Shown one piece after another: positions 11,661-22,299 of a DNA stretch of 64,000 nucleotides. Source of the DNA: Dactylorhiza incarnata (taxonomy: Eukaryota; Streptophyta; Magnoliopsida; Asparagales; Orchidaceae); the NCBI GenBank assembly GCA_033032865.1, contig JAWHQI010000004.1:25402001-25466000 (forward strand), given 5' to 3'. The position numbers were made by a program, and so were the translations under genes. The notes beneath the pieces were generated by a model that saw only the letters and a list, made by a program, of their open reading frames with translations, made no database searches and was not told the origin of the DNA. Position 1 is the first letter of the stretch. The number at the start of each line of letters is the position of its first letter.

Positions 11661-12480
11661 TTCTGCATACCGTCAATGTACGAAGGACAATTCCTCCTCC
11701 ATTGACCATCCTTGCCACAGTGGTGGCATTTCCCTTCCTTCACGGTGCTCTTCCTTTTCAGCGCAGAAGATTTGGGCTCAAGATGCGACTTAGGTCCCAC
11801 CTTCGTCTTCTTGAAGCCCTTGGCCTTACCCTTGCCTTTATGTACCATCAATATAGGACTAGCAGGCTTGGCCTTCTTCATGTTTATCTCGGCAGTTTGC
11901 AACATGCCTAGGAGCTCGGGCAGTGTCTTGTCTATTTCATTCATGTTGTAGTTCAAGACGAACTGCTCATAACTATCCGGCAACGATTGCAGGATAAGAT
12001 CTGTGGCCAACTCTTGACCCAGAGGAAAACCCAGTCTCTCCAGGTTCTCAATATACCCAATCATCTTGAGTACGTGAGTACCAACTAAGTCTCGAGCTCC
12101 CATTTTGCACTGAAATAAGGCCTTCGTGACATCGAACCTCTCTTGACGAGCTTGCCCTTGAAACATTTTCTTTAGGTGCTCGTCAATCTCCTTGCACCCC
12201 ATGTTCTCGCGTTGCTTCTGAAGATCAGAGTTCATGGTGGCAAGCATAAGGCACTCGACGTCTAAGGCGTCATCGGTATACTTCTTATAAGCATCCTTAT
12301 CAACACGGGACGAGTTCCCGGTCGGCACCTCGGGGCTTCTTCTTCCAAGACGTAGAGCTTTCGCTCTTGCCTGAGAACAATTCTCAGGTTCCTATACCAG
12401 TCCATGTAGTTCGTCCCACTTAGCTTGTCCTTCTCAAGGATAGATCTCAGGGACAAGGTGGAATGTGAACCACTTGCCAT
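11519..12480 (-). pseudogene. Copia-B gag with zinc knuckle, frameshifted
   Basis: The start at 12480 (MASGSHSTLSL) opens a copia gag with the LSGTNYMDWYRNLR block. The frame shifts near 12325 and continues to 11519 with ALDVECLMLATM, the ENLERLGFPL block and a Lys-rich linker. The zinc knuckle is C-H-H-C-G-K-D-G-Q-W-x3-C near 11720; the usual His is Gln here (C-x2-C-x4-Q instead of H), so RNA binding may be impaired. Gag builds the particle. Confidence 0.85.
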
Positions 12481-13373
12481 GGAATTCTACAAGAATTCAT
12501 GCAGAATTTAATCAGTACCAAAATTTCAAAATACAACTTATTTTAATTTGGACTTCAATTAAACACTCCCACTATTTTATTCAAATTGATAGACCTCACT
12601 ATCAATTCGGAGAGTCCATGCGAGCTACTCTCTTAGTGGACAAGATCCGTATTTCACCAACACCACGAGTCCGCTTTGGCGTTCCTCTCATAATGCGGTT
12701 ATTTAGGTAGGCAACGCTTGCCAATTGCACCCTCATGCAACTCTTGTATGGCTGGTGAATAACTCCTTATTCGCATCCATCATATGGTGCATGCCAACCC
12801 TATGCCTCTTGGCACTCAACCTTTGAGGTCACCTAGTTAAGTTAGACCTGATGTCGACAGTGGGATATCACAATTATCCGCTCGCACCCTTACCAAGATA
12901 GATTAATGCACCTTGCTTTGGCAAGCCCACACTTCATCGATCGAGGCAGGAAGAGTGTCATCCATCGGAAGGCATCCGAACACTTAATATTTGATGAAGG
13001 GATTTTAATTTTTAATAATAGGTTAACACTTAACTATGATCAACATTTGATCAAAGTGCACATCCACAGAAAAACAAGCTTTCTAAAATCCACATGCATC
13101 CCTTATGTGCACAACATAAGACTATCAACCTTTGATAGACGAAAGGGCTAAATCTGGACATTTAGAACTCTTCCAAATCTTCATATTTACATGCATTGGA
13201 TAAAGGCAAAGACAACTCGACTTAAAGCAGTAGACAAGCTCGTCTCTCATTGTTGGATTCAAAATACAAAACAATACAAGGGTTCATTAACCACTTGAGG
13301 GACGGTTACTGCTAAGGAGACAATAATTTCTAACAATTAGAAATTACCACGAAATCCCAGACGTTCCTAGCGG
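12481..13373 (-). other. Copia-B leader, rest of 5' untranslated region
   Basis: About 890 non-coding bases between the hairpin array and the gag start. I see no conserved ORF. The length is large for a copia leader, so sequence acquired in the leader is possible. Confidence 0.5.
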
Positions 13374-13512
13374 GGTTCCAAGGGGCCGCGCCCCTGGCGG
13401 GGTCTTAGGGGCAGAGCCCCTAACGGGGTCCAAGGGGCAGTGCCCCTGGCGGTGGTCTTGAGCGGGGTCAAGGGGCAGAGCCCTTGCGGGGTGCGGGGCA
13501 GAGCCCCGACCA
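13374..13512. repeat. Array of five GC-rich hairpins in Copia-B leader
   Basis: Five near-perfect short palindromes of the form AGGGGC-NNN-GCCCCT (for example AGGGGCAGAGCCCCT) repeat every 25-35 bases, separated by GCGGGGT-type spacers. They lie between the primer site and the gag start, about 165-305 bases into the leader RNA. Each can fold as a strong stem with a 3-base loop. Confidence 0.85.
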
Positions 13513-13666
13513 AATTTTTGAAATCCCACCACCAGAAACCACACAAAATCACATCAAATGTGATATTCCAAGAAGAAATCTTGACATTTAGAACGCTTCC
13601 AAATACCTAGATTTGCACGTACTGGAATAACCTAACTTCTGAAACAACATTCATGACCGGAACCTA

Positions 13667-13678
13667 GCTTTGATACCA
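13667..13678 (-). other. Copia-B primer binding site, variant
   Basis: Minus strand TGGTATCAAAGC one base from the LTR end. The usual tRNA-iMet site is TGGTATCAGAGC, so one base differs. Confidence 0.8.
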
Positions 13679-13679
13679 A

Positions 13680-14645
13680 TGTTGGGTTTTTCTACAACCA
13701 TACATCGTATGTAGGCGCAGCGGAAATAAAAAGAAACAACCCAAAAAGATTCGGATCGGCCATGAACAATGAATCAAGAAGTAATGGAAACTACTAGGCA
13801 TAAATTACCTTAGTGGAGTTGGATCGAATCCAACCTAGGTGCTCCAAGAAGAAGAATCCTGTCAGCGGCTATGCGAGAGTCCTCACGTAGAATGATGTCT
13901 ACGTCTCTACAGTGATCCACACGAGCCGGGAGAAGAACGACTGCACCTTGCACTTCTACGAACTGCTAGGTTCGCTCCAGGAAGAACAATCACGGCGATG
14001 ATCGCCGGAGAGGAGGTCGGCGGAGGCGAACGGGGCGGCGGAACTCTTTCCGTCTAGGGTTCGGGCGAGAGGCGGAACTCTTTCCGTCGGCTGAACCTTT
14101 CGTAAGTTATCAGAACCCTAAAAGAAGATCTATTTATACCCAAAGCATAAACAGGCTTCTAGAAGAATCTCTATCCGTAGACCACACAGCAGAATTGGGG
14201 TTTCTGTAACAATTTGTCGGGATTCCACGGAACAGCATTCGTCGAGTTTTCACGGAACAATCCGACGAATCCGACGAATCATATCAGACGGCAACATTTG
14301 TCGAGTTAATGATCTCTGTAACAATTCGTCGAGTTTCCACGGAACAATCCGACGAATCATATCAGACGGCAACATTTGCCGAGTTAAGGCTCTCTGTGAT
14401 AATTCGTCGAGTTTCCACGAACGATCCGACGAATTCCGACGAATCCGACGAATCATATCCGACGAATTCCGACAGCAACATTTGCTTTACCTCCCCAATT
14501 CTATATGGTGATTGGTAACCTTTACCAACACAGTCAATCTTCCAACTTCTCCACATGCTCTTATGTGCGACCCTGCAGGCTCATATCGCGTTGGCAGTGA
14601 CATTACATGTTTGACCACTTCTAGATCACAATGGTAACTCCAACA
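13680..14645 (-). repeat. Copia-B 5' LTR
   Basis: 966-bp partner of the 6583-7549 repeat with only scattered differences. TATA box on the minus strand at 14130-14139. The same CCGACGAATC / TTCGTCGAG tandem units are at about 14215-14475. Transcription of the element would start in this copy. Confidence 0.9.
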
Positions 14646-14650
14646 TTCCC

Positions 14651-15175
14651 CTCCTAAGCCAAAGCTGAGACTAGGCACCTTGGAGAGCCTAAGAGCTAAA
14701 CCATGTATCATAAAGAGGAGGAAGCTCAGAGTACTAAGATTGGAATCCCCTCCAAAGGTGCCCCTCAAGGTCTATTTATAGTTTTTTACTCATGGTCTGC
14801 TAATAGCGAGATTCCGCCTTACATTTTTACTATACGCAGTTCAAAATGGTCTGCCAACTGCCAAACTCCGCTGTTCTGAGGGGCTATTGACAGCTCACAA
14901 TTGGTATCCAGGTAAAGACACCCCTGGACCCTTACTGGGCGTGTCACCCATCAGGGCCCCCCAGCTTGGCTCGCTTGCTCGCCTGCGAGCGGCCCCTGCG
15001 AGGTCGACTCGCCCGCCTTCCTGTTGGCATCCCACATGGATCCTACTCTCCCAGCTCGCCCGCCTTCCTGCGAGCGGCCATGAGGTTCCAGCTCTCCCAG
15101 CTCGCCTCACCTATACCTCTTGATCCTAGTTTACTTGCCCTCCGTTCACCTCCTAGCAAATACCGGGGTTGTAAA
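14651..15175 (-). repeat. Gypsy-A LTR, outer part with TATA box
   Basis: This is the U3 and start of R of the LTR whose other end lies at 6411-6582. A minus-strand TATA box CTATAAATAG lies at 14772-14781. Upstream of it (14960-15110) the U3 is GC-rich, with repeated GCTCGC/GCGAGC half sites, including GCTCGCCTGCGAGC. The LTR start reads TTTACAACCCC where Gypsy-B has TGTACAACCC, so the terminal TG is mutated. Total LTR length without the insert is about 697 bp. Confidence 0.7.
14772..14781 (-). promoter_or_regulatory. TATA box, Gypsy-A LTR
   Basis: Minus-strand CTATAAATAG in an LTR, with GC-rich U3 upstream. Confidence 0.7.
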
Positions 15176-15700
15176 CTTCTGGCAAGCTTTATTTAGAAGG
15201 GAAAATTTGATGCACATGCACCATTTACCCCCACCCTTCTTTACCATTACAACATTCGAGATCCAGCGTAGATACTTGATCTCCGATACAAATTCTGCCT
15301 CAAGCAGCTTCCTCACTTCCTCCTTAATAGGTCAACCAACAAGACGACACATGACCTCCTCTTCTACCAGATGGGCTTGACCGCGGGGTCCAGATTGAGG
15401 CGATGATAAGCAACCTCTGCATCAATCCCGAGCATTTTGGTGGTGCTCCAGGAGAAGATGTGGACATTATCTTACAGGCATGCTGCCATCTCATCCTTTT
15501 CTTCGGTCTTCAGAGATCCTCATATCTTCAGCAGCCCAGGTACTCCAGCCTCAGAGAGTATCTCAATATCCTCTATCTCATCTATGGCTTCCATCCTAGC
15601 CATCCCTTCCAGCACCTTCTCCATCTCCTCAGCATCTACCATCTAGCTGATAGTGTCGACTATGCTGAGGTAGCACTCACGAGCGACTCTTGGATTGCTC
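15176..15700 (-). pseudogene. Gypsy-B reverse transcriptase N-terminus
   Basis: Minus-strand pieces include HRLNLDP, EEVRKLLEAEFVSEIKY, SNVVMVKKGGGKW and LNKAC, the Tat-type RT entry region. Several frame changes and stops separate them. It ends at 15176 where the Gypsy-A LTR begins, and the catalytic RT core is not in the window. Confidence 0.75.
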
Positions 15701-15790
15701 CTGAACCTCCCATTGGCAGTACTTCAAGCACTAATGGTTGGAGGATGGGTCGGCTTTGATGAAATTGATGAACGACCTCCCAAAGATCGC

Positions 15791-16450
15791 CTAATAGCAG
15801 CTCGGGGCATCGACGATGATGAATCGACACTTGATTGAGGAGTCACCGAGTGTTACTAGATGATCCACTCCTCCCTCCACCTCTTTCCTCTCTCTTGAGA
15901 AGCCAAAGAGGGGACCATCTGAAGTCGTGACCCTTCCTAGCTCGACTCCCAACCCATCGAACATTTTTTTGAAGATAATGTATACAGAGATTAAGTTATA
16001 CACTAAGATCCAATTGAAGGTGAAGCCCTCCACGGCCGCTTGAATCACGTGGGCATCATGGAAGGGATTATCATTCCCAAACATGTCCTCCTCTGAAAAA
16101 GTGATCTCCTCTAATAGGGGCGGTGCCTGGGTGGTCAAGGCAAAGCTCCTATGATAGATTTGATGGAGGCTTCCTATGCGAGAATCTCCAAGCCCTGCTC
16201 CCCCATTGATCACTCTCATTACGGCTCCTCCTACTCCTCCTTCTACTCCCTGCATGACTTCTCCTCGACCTCCCTGGTCAATTAGGTCTTCATTCCTCCT
16301 TTGAGCGACATCTTGCATTTCCTGTGGCTCGATAGGGGCTTCCAGCCTCCTAGGGTCTACTCCCAATTCTCCATCAGCTAGCCTCCTCCTGGCCTACCAG
16401 AAATCTGGGCAGGCCATCATCCTGTGCCCCTCTACCTGATGGATCTCACA
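15791..16450 (-). pseudogene. Gypsy-B zinc knuckle and protease, active site lost
   Basis: Near 16395-16450 the minus strand reads YCEIHQVEGHRMMAC, a Tat-type CCHC-like knuckle, followed by a TAG. The frame 16366-15791 then has a linker and a retropepsin domain: NPFHDAHVIQAAVEGFTFNW, then ILVYNLISVYIIF where the family has a V-D-T-G-S-S-V-N type site, and the C-terminal FIIVDAPSCY. The catalytic DTG is therefore YNL. The rest of the domain is well kept. Confidence 0.8.
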
Positions 16451-16899
16451 ATAGAGTGAAACTCCTCTGCCTGCTGCCTTCTTTGCTGGTTCCTTCGGGG
16501 TGGCCTGTTACTCTACCGGGCAACAACCATCACTTCCTTGCATCCTCTGTCCTAACTCCTCTCCTACTGGTTGAAGTTCCTCCTCTCTGAAGAGACTCTT
16601 CTTCCCAGACTTTGGTGCTAGGGCCGACCCGCTGGCCTCCATGGTGGCCTATTAATAGGTACCTGATAGTGACTTTACTCCTCACGACGCTCCAGAGTCA
16701 CTACGGGCCTCCTCTCTTCCCTTCTCCATGGATCATCCCTCCTGGGCTCTTCTCTCCCCCTCTCTTATGGCTTGCTCCTCTCCTACCTTCGGGGCACTTC
16801 CTTCTTCCTGGGCATGAGGATCTTCTCCTCTTCTTCCTCCTCTCTGGTCATCTTGGTGAGCTTGGCCAGGAAGCCGCGATTTGATGCTTCCCCCTTAAC

Positions 16900-17793
16900 G
16901 AGCTTCTTGGCCCTTTCAATAAGCCCCTCCTAGGATATAGGAGGATCCTGGCAGATCTTCAGCTTGAAGAGGCCTTCCCTCAGGCCGAATGTTAGGGCAA
17001 GCTACATGGTGAAGCCATCCACCTCTTGGATGTCCAACATTTTTCCTAAAAGTGATTGATGTAGTTCCATAACGACTCTCGTGCTCCTTGTATCGGATAG
17101 AAGAGGGTCGTCACCTCCTTCTTCCTCTTCTTCGTCATGGCGAATCACATTGTCACTCCTCGATGAAGGTCTTCAAAGAAGTAGATGGAACCTACTGCCA
17201 GCTGGTGGAACTAGTCTCTGGTCTTTCCTCGGAAAGTGATGGCATAGAGCCTACACTTGAAGGCATATGACATGGTTTTGATGGAAATTACATCCTCGAA
17301 TGACTAGAGATGACAAACTCGATCATCCCTCCCAAAAATAGTAACTCATCATCGGCTCTCTAAATCCCTCTAGCACGGGAGCAACAAGAATCTCCTCACA
17401 AATTGGGCTCCTCCTACCTGACAGGCGACGATCTTTGGCCTAGCGAGCAGCTCCCCCATACTCGTCGTAGGGGAGAGTATCATGGGATCTCGCATGTTCA
17501 TCGACCTCACAGAATCGAATTTCGTCCGAGCTTTGCTGATAGAGCTGCGGCCTCCTTCGTCGCTCCAGCTCTTCCTCAATGGATTCCTTCCCTGCTCGCC
17601 GAGGAGGGCCAACATCCCCGGACGGAGACACGTGATGAGGCGAGGTCGTCGTGCCCTCTGCACGAGGAAGAAGAACTGCAAGTATAGTCTCCTCTAGATG
17701 CTGAGCGAACACTTCAAAATTGGCTATTGTCACAAACTCGTTGCATCCTGCGGAGTTACCTGTAGCTCCCTTATGATCGCCAACTTTGACCAT
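16900..17793 (-). pseudogene. Gypsy-B gag, broken
   Basis: An N-terminal frame (17793-17440) rich in Glu/Arg is followed, after breaks, by a gag core at about 17000-17280 with FKCRLYAITFRGKTRD*FHQL. The Trp codon of the conserved D-W-F motif has become TAG. Another stop follows within 25 codons. The same region is better preserved in Gypsy-A. Gag is the particle protein; this copy is dead. Confidence 0.7.
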
Positions 17794-17854
17794 TTCGCCT
17801 TCTTACTAGACTTTCTTCCTCAGGGTATGATCCACGCTCACCGCACCAAAGTGT

Positions 17855-18455
17855 TGAAGCCAGGAAAATCTCGATTCCAAAATTTGGATCAATGCAGCCA
17901 GAGGCTACTCGTCCAGCAGTCCGACTAGATGACTTTACTGGCAATGACGAAGGGACTAGAACAGCAACAAGAGGACGCCAGGTGCTACTGCAGGGAGGTC
18001 CCACCACGTACCCATGAAGCTCAGAAGAGACTTCTCCTCCACAACCAAAGATGGCCGAGTAGGGTACGAGGAAGGCACCAACTGGCGAGTATCTAGGATG
18101 ACGGTCGAGGGTAACGGCCAAGAACTTAGGGGGACAAGTCTTCAAAAAAAGGGTTCTGAAATCTCAGCCAAAGGTGCCGATCCAAGTACCCCTGGGGTCC
18201 TATTTATAGGAAAACAAAAGGGGGTGGGAAGCTATTTATGGCCCAGCCCTGCCCGTCGAATTTGCAACATTGAGGGGAATCTCGCCTGGCTTTGGCGAGC
18301 ACATGCTCGCCTATACTCGCACAGGCCTTCTACTACCTCTACTTATTGGGTTGTCTTTAGTCTTTGACTCCTGTCCTCTGTGTTGACCTTTGACTTTAAC
18401 CTTTTGCCTATGTGTCTTGAATCGGATCCTACCCTCGGAGAATATGGGTTGTACA
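17855..18455 (-). repeat. Gypsy-B 5' LTR
   Basis: About 601 bp, element sense TGTACAACCC...GGCTTCA. TATA box on the minus strand at 18200-18209. The U3 contains GGCGAGCACATGCTCGCC at about 18293-18310, a palindrome also hinted at in the Gypsy-A LTR. Inward lies TTTGGTGCGGTGAGCGTGG (17831-17850), similar to the Tat-type primer region; the tRNA is not identified. Confidence 0.75.
18200..18209 (-). promoter_or_regulatory. TATA box, Gypsy-B LTR
   Basis: Minus-strand CTATAAATAG, same position relative to the LTR as in Gypsy-A. Confidence 0.7.
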
Positions 18456-18574
18456 TAAAATATCAAGGTCGTATAAAATCAGGGCGAGTTGAATAATTTT
18501 ACTTCAAGAAAATCTCTATTATTCTATCAATAGAAAACATGACTAGGGTGAGATGAATTGACAAAACCTGGAGG

Positions 18575-19276
18575 TTATTCTACATATACTTCCTCTTTCA
18601 AATCTTCACTGAGGAAGGCAGACTTCACATCCATTTGATAAACTTTGAATCCTTTATGAGTTGCATATGTTAGAAACAACCTTATTGCCTCCAATCTTGC
18701 TACTGGTGCAAAGATTTGTTCAAAATCTATTCCTTCTTCCTTTCTATATCCCTTTGCAACCAATATTGCTTTGTTCTTGATAATAATTCCTTTTTCATCC
18801 ATCTTGTTTTTGAATACCCACTTTATTCCAATGACATTGTGGTCATAGGGCCTTGGGACTAGCTTCCAAACTTTACAACTTTTGAATTGCTTCAACTCTT
18901 CTTACAAAGCCAAGTTCCATGATAGATCAGAGTTGGCTTCTTCAAATTTCTTGGGTTCAACCTGAGAGAGAAAGCTCAGGTGGATTACTTCATTTATAGT
19001 GCTTCTCGTTGTTTGAACTCCTTGACATATGTCACCAATAGTTTGATTTTGTGGATGATCTCTCAAATTTCTTGTAGTTGTTGGCATTCTTCCTATAATC
19101 TCTTGTGCTATAGTTACATCTTGTTCCTCACCTTGGTGTATTCTTTCTGTATTTTCATGTACATTTTCTGTTTGACATCTTTCTCTTATTAGTGCATCTG
19201 GTGAAGTTATCTCACTTTCTTCTTGCTTGTCATTGGATGCACAACTTTTCCTGTCTTTGTTCAGTGCCTGCAACAC
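18575..19276 (-). pseudogene. Copia-C integrase tail, linker and RT N-terminus
   Basis: 19276-18902 is a polar linker ending in a piece that resembles the RT entry (ANSDLSWNLAL). A stop at 18902-18904 separates it from 18895-18575, which has [33 protein letters not shown] and [15 protein letters not shown], the RT finger and first catalytic Asp region. It stops at a TAA after EEVYVE, and the YVDD motif is not present. Confidence 0.85.
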
Positions 19277-19469
19277 TAAGAGAACTAGGACAACCTTTGT
19301 AGATTAGTATGGTCTCATCAAATACAACATGAATGGATTCTTCTACTACTTGAGTTTTTATGTTGAATATTCTGTATGCACTACTGTGGGAGTTATATCC
19401 AACAAAAATACCCTCAAAAGTTTTTTCAACAAACTTGGTTAGATAGTGCTTCCCATTGTTTAGTACATA

Positions 19470-19976
19470 TCACTTACTTCCAAAGATTTTGAAGTTGACT
19501 AGAGTTGGTTCTCTACCATTCACAAGTTCATAAGGAGTCTTGTTGTAATTCTTGTTGATTAATGCCTTATTTTGCCCATGCCAAGCTGTGTTGACAGCCT
19601 CAACCCAGAAGTATTCTGGAAGTGAGGATTCACTCAGCATAGTTCTACTAGATTCAATAAGGGCTCTATTCCTTCTCTTTCCAACTCCATTTTCTTGAGG
19701 AGTTCTAGGAGAGGAAAACACCTGAAAGATACCTAGGCTATCATAGAGCTTGGTCATGGCTCCTAATTGAAATTCAGTTCCATGGTCACTTCTGATTTTG
19801 GCAATGGAACTACCCATTTTATTCTGGATTTGCCTGAAAAAGTTAGTGAATGTACCTAGAGTATCTGACTGTTGCTTAAGAAAAAACACCAAAGTGAACC
19901 TAGTAAAATAATCAACAATTAGAAATGTATAGATGTTTGCCCGAAAGTCCGCAACCTCACCTTTTTTGATCAGAAT
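19470..19976 (-). pseudogene. Copia-C integrase core, catalytic Glu replaced
   Basis: The frame reads FLIVDYFTRFTLVFFLK, then IRSDHGTEFQ (second catalytic Asp present) and ENGVGKRRNRAL, where copia integrases have V-A-E-R; the catalytic Glu is Lys. It continues with SLPEYFWVEAVNTAW and KTPYELVNGREP. The N-terminal part lies beyond the Gypsy-C insertion and is not seen. Confidence 0.85.
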
Positions 19977-20496
19977 TGTTGGCCCCAACATTCTTGAGTT
20001 TCGGAGACCGCCCAGACCGCCCAGACCGCCCATCTCTCCTCCGACAGATTTTCTAAGGCACAGGCTGCCAGGCTCCAGTGAGACCGCGTGACCGCGCGGT
20101 CTGAATTTTTTATCCTTTTTGCTATTTGCACCCCATGTATCTTCCGTTCTCTGCGCCGATTCTCATGTACCCCGGGCAACACATTATGTTTGGACCTGCC
20201 CATTTGGGCAAGCCCCCACATCTATAAATAGAGGGGTAGGTGTACCAAAAAATGGACTTTTGGATTTGAGACTCCAACTTGTGGCCTGTACAAGCGGTCT
20301 CAAATTTTGTCACTTTTCTACCTCTCACCCTGATCTATTTCAGACCTCCCTGTAATCCTTTTTGTGATCAATCAAAGTAGTCTTTTCCCTCAGAAACCTC
20401 TCCTCTGACATCTTTCAACCCAAGAAACTGGCACTCCACAATTTCCCCTCATCCCTTTGAAGTGTGATTTTTGGAGGTACAATTTTTGTACCAACA
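19977..20496 (+). repeat. Gypsy-C 5' LTR
   Basis: About 520 bp with matching ends TGTTGG...CCAACA. TATA box CTATAAATAG at 20222-20231. The first 130 bases carry AGACCGC units in tandem (three in a row near 20001-20030) and GACCGCGCGGTC at 20090-20101. An alternative 3' end is at 20481, where the following ATTTTTG resembles the primer region of Gypsy-A and Gypsy-B. Confidence 0.8.
20222..20231 (+). promoter_or_regulatory. TATA box, Gypsy-C LTR
   Basis: CTATAAATAG about 245 bases into the LTR; AGACCGC units lie 120-220 bases upstream. Confidence 0.75.
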
Positions 20497-20879
20497 GAAC
20501 AAACATGCGACCTTCAGATTGGAGTGTGTAGGTGAAATCAGCAGACAGACAAGATGTCAGACCGAGAAATTCAGCCCAACCAGTTCGTCGGTAGTCAGCC
20601 CTCTTCAAGCAGCGCAAACTCCCGAGAAGCACATGAGCTTCGCTACGAGCTCTGCCTCGAGCAGTTCCGTTGTGAGACCACCCTGCAACTTGATTCCATG
20701 AACTAGCTGTTAGCTGCGATCTCCCACAGAGTCCTTCCTCAAACCGATCAGGTCACCACTCCTAATCCCATGGCTAGCGGTCACATGCCTGACCATGCGA
20801 CCCCTTAGCCAGCAGCTCCCTTGCGGTCTGAAGGTGAAGAGTTCATATCCCGTCAAGGTTTCTTTAGATCAGCAGCTTA

Positions 20880-22020
20880 GGGAACCCCAGCACGAGTGCT
20901 GAATTTTAGGAAGATTATGTATATCCTACAGCTCTTTTTGCTGCCCCTCCTATTCCTTCTAACGCTGTTGAAGCAGAGGATCCATCTCCTTTTACTAATA
21001 GAGTTCATTGGGAGCCTATTCCCAATGGCTTCAGAGAGCCCTGGTTGCTCATTTTTACTACAAGTGTGACCCAGTCTCTCATCTTCAGGGCTTTGAATAT
21101 GTGGTCGCCCTGAGGTCTCTCTAAGATGCGATGAGTTGCAAGCTTCCATTCACCTCCTTGGATAGGCAGGCATGGGATTGGTTTTATAAACTACCTCCCC
21201 AGTTGATCACCTGCTTTGTCGTTCTAAGGCAAGAACTTTTATGATGTTTGCAACCTCAATGAAAAGGAAGAGTGGCCCCACAACCCTCTTTAGGATCAAG
21301 CAAGGAGAAAGAGAGACCTTAGTTTGCTTTGTGGATCGCTTCCACAGGAAGATCCTTGGGATAAGGGACATCGATCCCTCGCTCTTTATGGTGGCCTTAG
21401 TCAATGGAATTCAGGAAGGTCCCCTCAAATTAAAGGTCACCACCTGAGAGCCTATAACTTCTATCAAGAGCTGATCAGCATAGCCAATCGATTCATAAAA
21501 GGGGAGATCAGCAACCCCAACTATTTCTCCAACTTGACGTATAAATCCATCCAGAAGTGCTCTACTGGTTTCTATCCTACCTAGCAGTCGATGAAACTGC
21601 CTCGTCAAGAGTTCCAGCTTCCTACTCAAAGGGGGAGGAACTTCCGCCATCACAGTCCCAATCAGGGACATCAGCAGTTCCAGCCCAAGGGACCATTGCT
21701 GTAGACCCCAACTGCTCCAAATCAACAACCAACACCTGTTCATCAGGTCCAGATTTTCCAGCCGCCTCTCCCAGCCGCTTCTCAGCCTTCTTTCAATGAC
21801 TCTCAAGATTCTTTCACCGAGCTCAATATATCTATGAGTGAGGTCATTCAGGTGCTCCAATAGCAACCTTTTTATTGAAGGCCTGTGCCGCTGCACTCAG
21901 ATCCCAAATCTAGAGATCCTTCCCTCTACTATGAAAATCATAGGGAGAGGGGTCATTTGACAGAGAATTGTCGAGCTCTCTGCATGCTTTTGGAGATGCT
22001 CTTGAAAGATGGAAAGCTGT
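20880..22020 (+). pseudogene. Gypsy-C gag with defective zinc knuckle
   Basis: Fragments in three frames give a gag core: LDRQAWDWFYKLP near 21160-21200, then 21241-21447 with LFRIKQGERETLVCFVDRF and MVALVNGIQEG. A Pro/Gln-rich stretch follows to 21800. Near 21930-21985 the knuckle reads YYENHRERGHLTENC, so the first Cys of the C-x-H-x-C pattern is Tyr. Particle protein of the element, inactive here. Confidence 0.75.
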
Positions 22021-22299
22021 AGGACCTGGTCCTAAAGGGATACTCCTCAAAAGCATCGACCTCTAAGAGAAAAGAGGCAATGAAAGTTCATTGAGAATGT
22101 GAAGAAGTGAACAACATTGGCCACCTTGGCCACGCCGGTTACTTGAATGAATGTGTGGAAGAAAATGATGAGGGTGTCTTGGGCTACCTCTTTTGTATCC
22201 CCGAAGAAGCAAGGCTCGAGTCCTCTAGGATAGCTAGCCTCGCAATTGTCTACCGATCAGAGGTCGCTGCTACCACCTTTTCTTCTCTAGTCTGAGGGA

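Larger units (their letters stand above)
6583..14645 (-). mobile_element. Copia-B: complete Ty1/copia retrotransposon with two LTRs
   Basis: Two closely similar direct repeats (6583-7549 and 13680-14645) bound an 8063-bp unit, flanked by TTCCC at 6578-6582 and 14646-14650. A primer site lies beside the right LTR and a polypurine tract beside the left one, so it is transcribed on the minus strand. Internal order is gag, protease, integrase, RT and RNase H, the Ty1/copia order. Stops and frameshifts break the single long frame into at least six parts. It interrupts the LTR of Gypsy-A. Confidence 0.95.
5462..15175 (-). mobile_element. Gypsy-A: Tat-like Ty3/gypsy fragment, interrupted by Copia-B
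   Basis: Two pieces belong together. 5462-6582 is gag plus the inner end of an LTR; 14651-15175 is the rest of that LTR. Copia-B with its TTCCC duplication splits them. The left side is cut by Copia-A at 5461. The LTR matches that of Gypsy-B in layout (TATA box, primer region, start near TGTACAACCC), so both are one family. The outer LTR end at 15175 lies inside the RT frame of Gypsy-B. Confidence 0.8.
15176..18455 (-). mobile_element. Gypsy-B: Tat-like Ty3/gypsy element, 5' half
   Basis: Minus-strand order: LTR (17855-18455), primer region, gag, degenerate zinc knuckle, protease and the RT N-terminus up to 15176. There Gypsy-A begins within the N-K-A-C-x-K motif of RT. The right LTR end (TGTACAACCC at 18455) abuts Copia-C RT sequence, so Gypsy-B was inserted in Copia-C. 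Confidence 0.8.
18456..19976 (-). mobile_element. Copia-C: Ty1/copia fragment (integrase to RT)
   Basis: Between Gypsy-B (right LTR end 18455) and Gypsy-C (LTR start 19977) lies a minus-strand copia fragment holding the C-terminal integrase, a linker and the N-terminal half of RT. Both flanks are interrupted by LTR ends, so it is the oldest layer seen at this spot. The last about 85 bases before Gypsy-B no longer read as RT. Confidence 0.85.

Noticed and set aside
13344..13552. Two Pro/Leu-rich minus-strand frames of 61-66 codons
   Set aside because: They are only the translation of the GGGGC...GCCCC hairpin array in the Copia-B leader; no domain and no conserved start.
14887..15196. Frames of 71-78 codons on both strands
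   Set aside because: GC-rich U3 of the Gypsy-A LTR; both strands are open because of composition.
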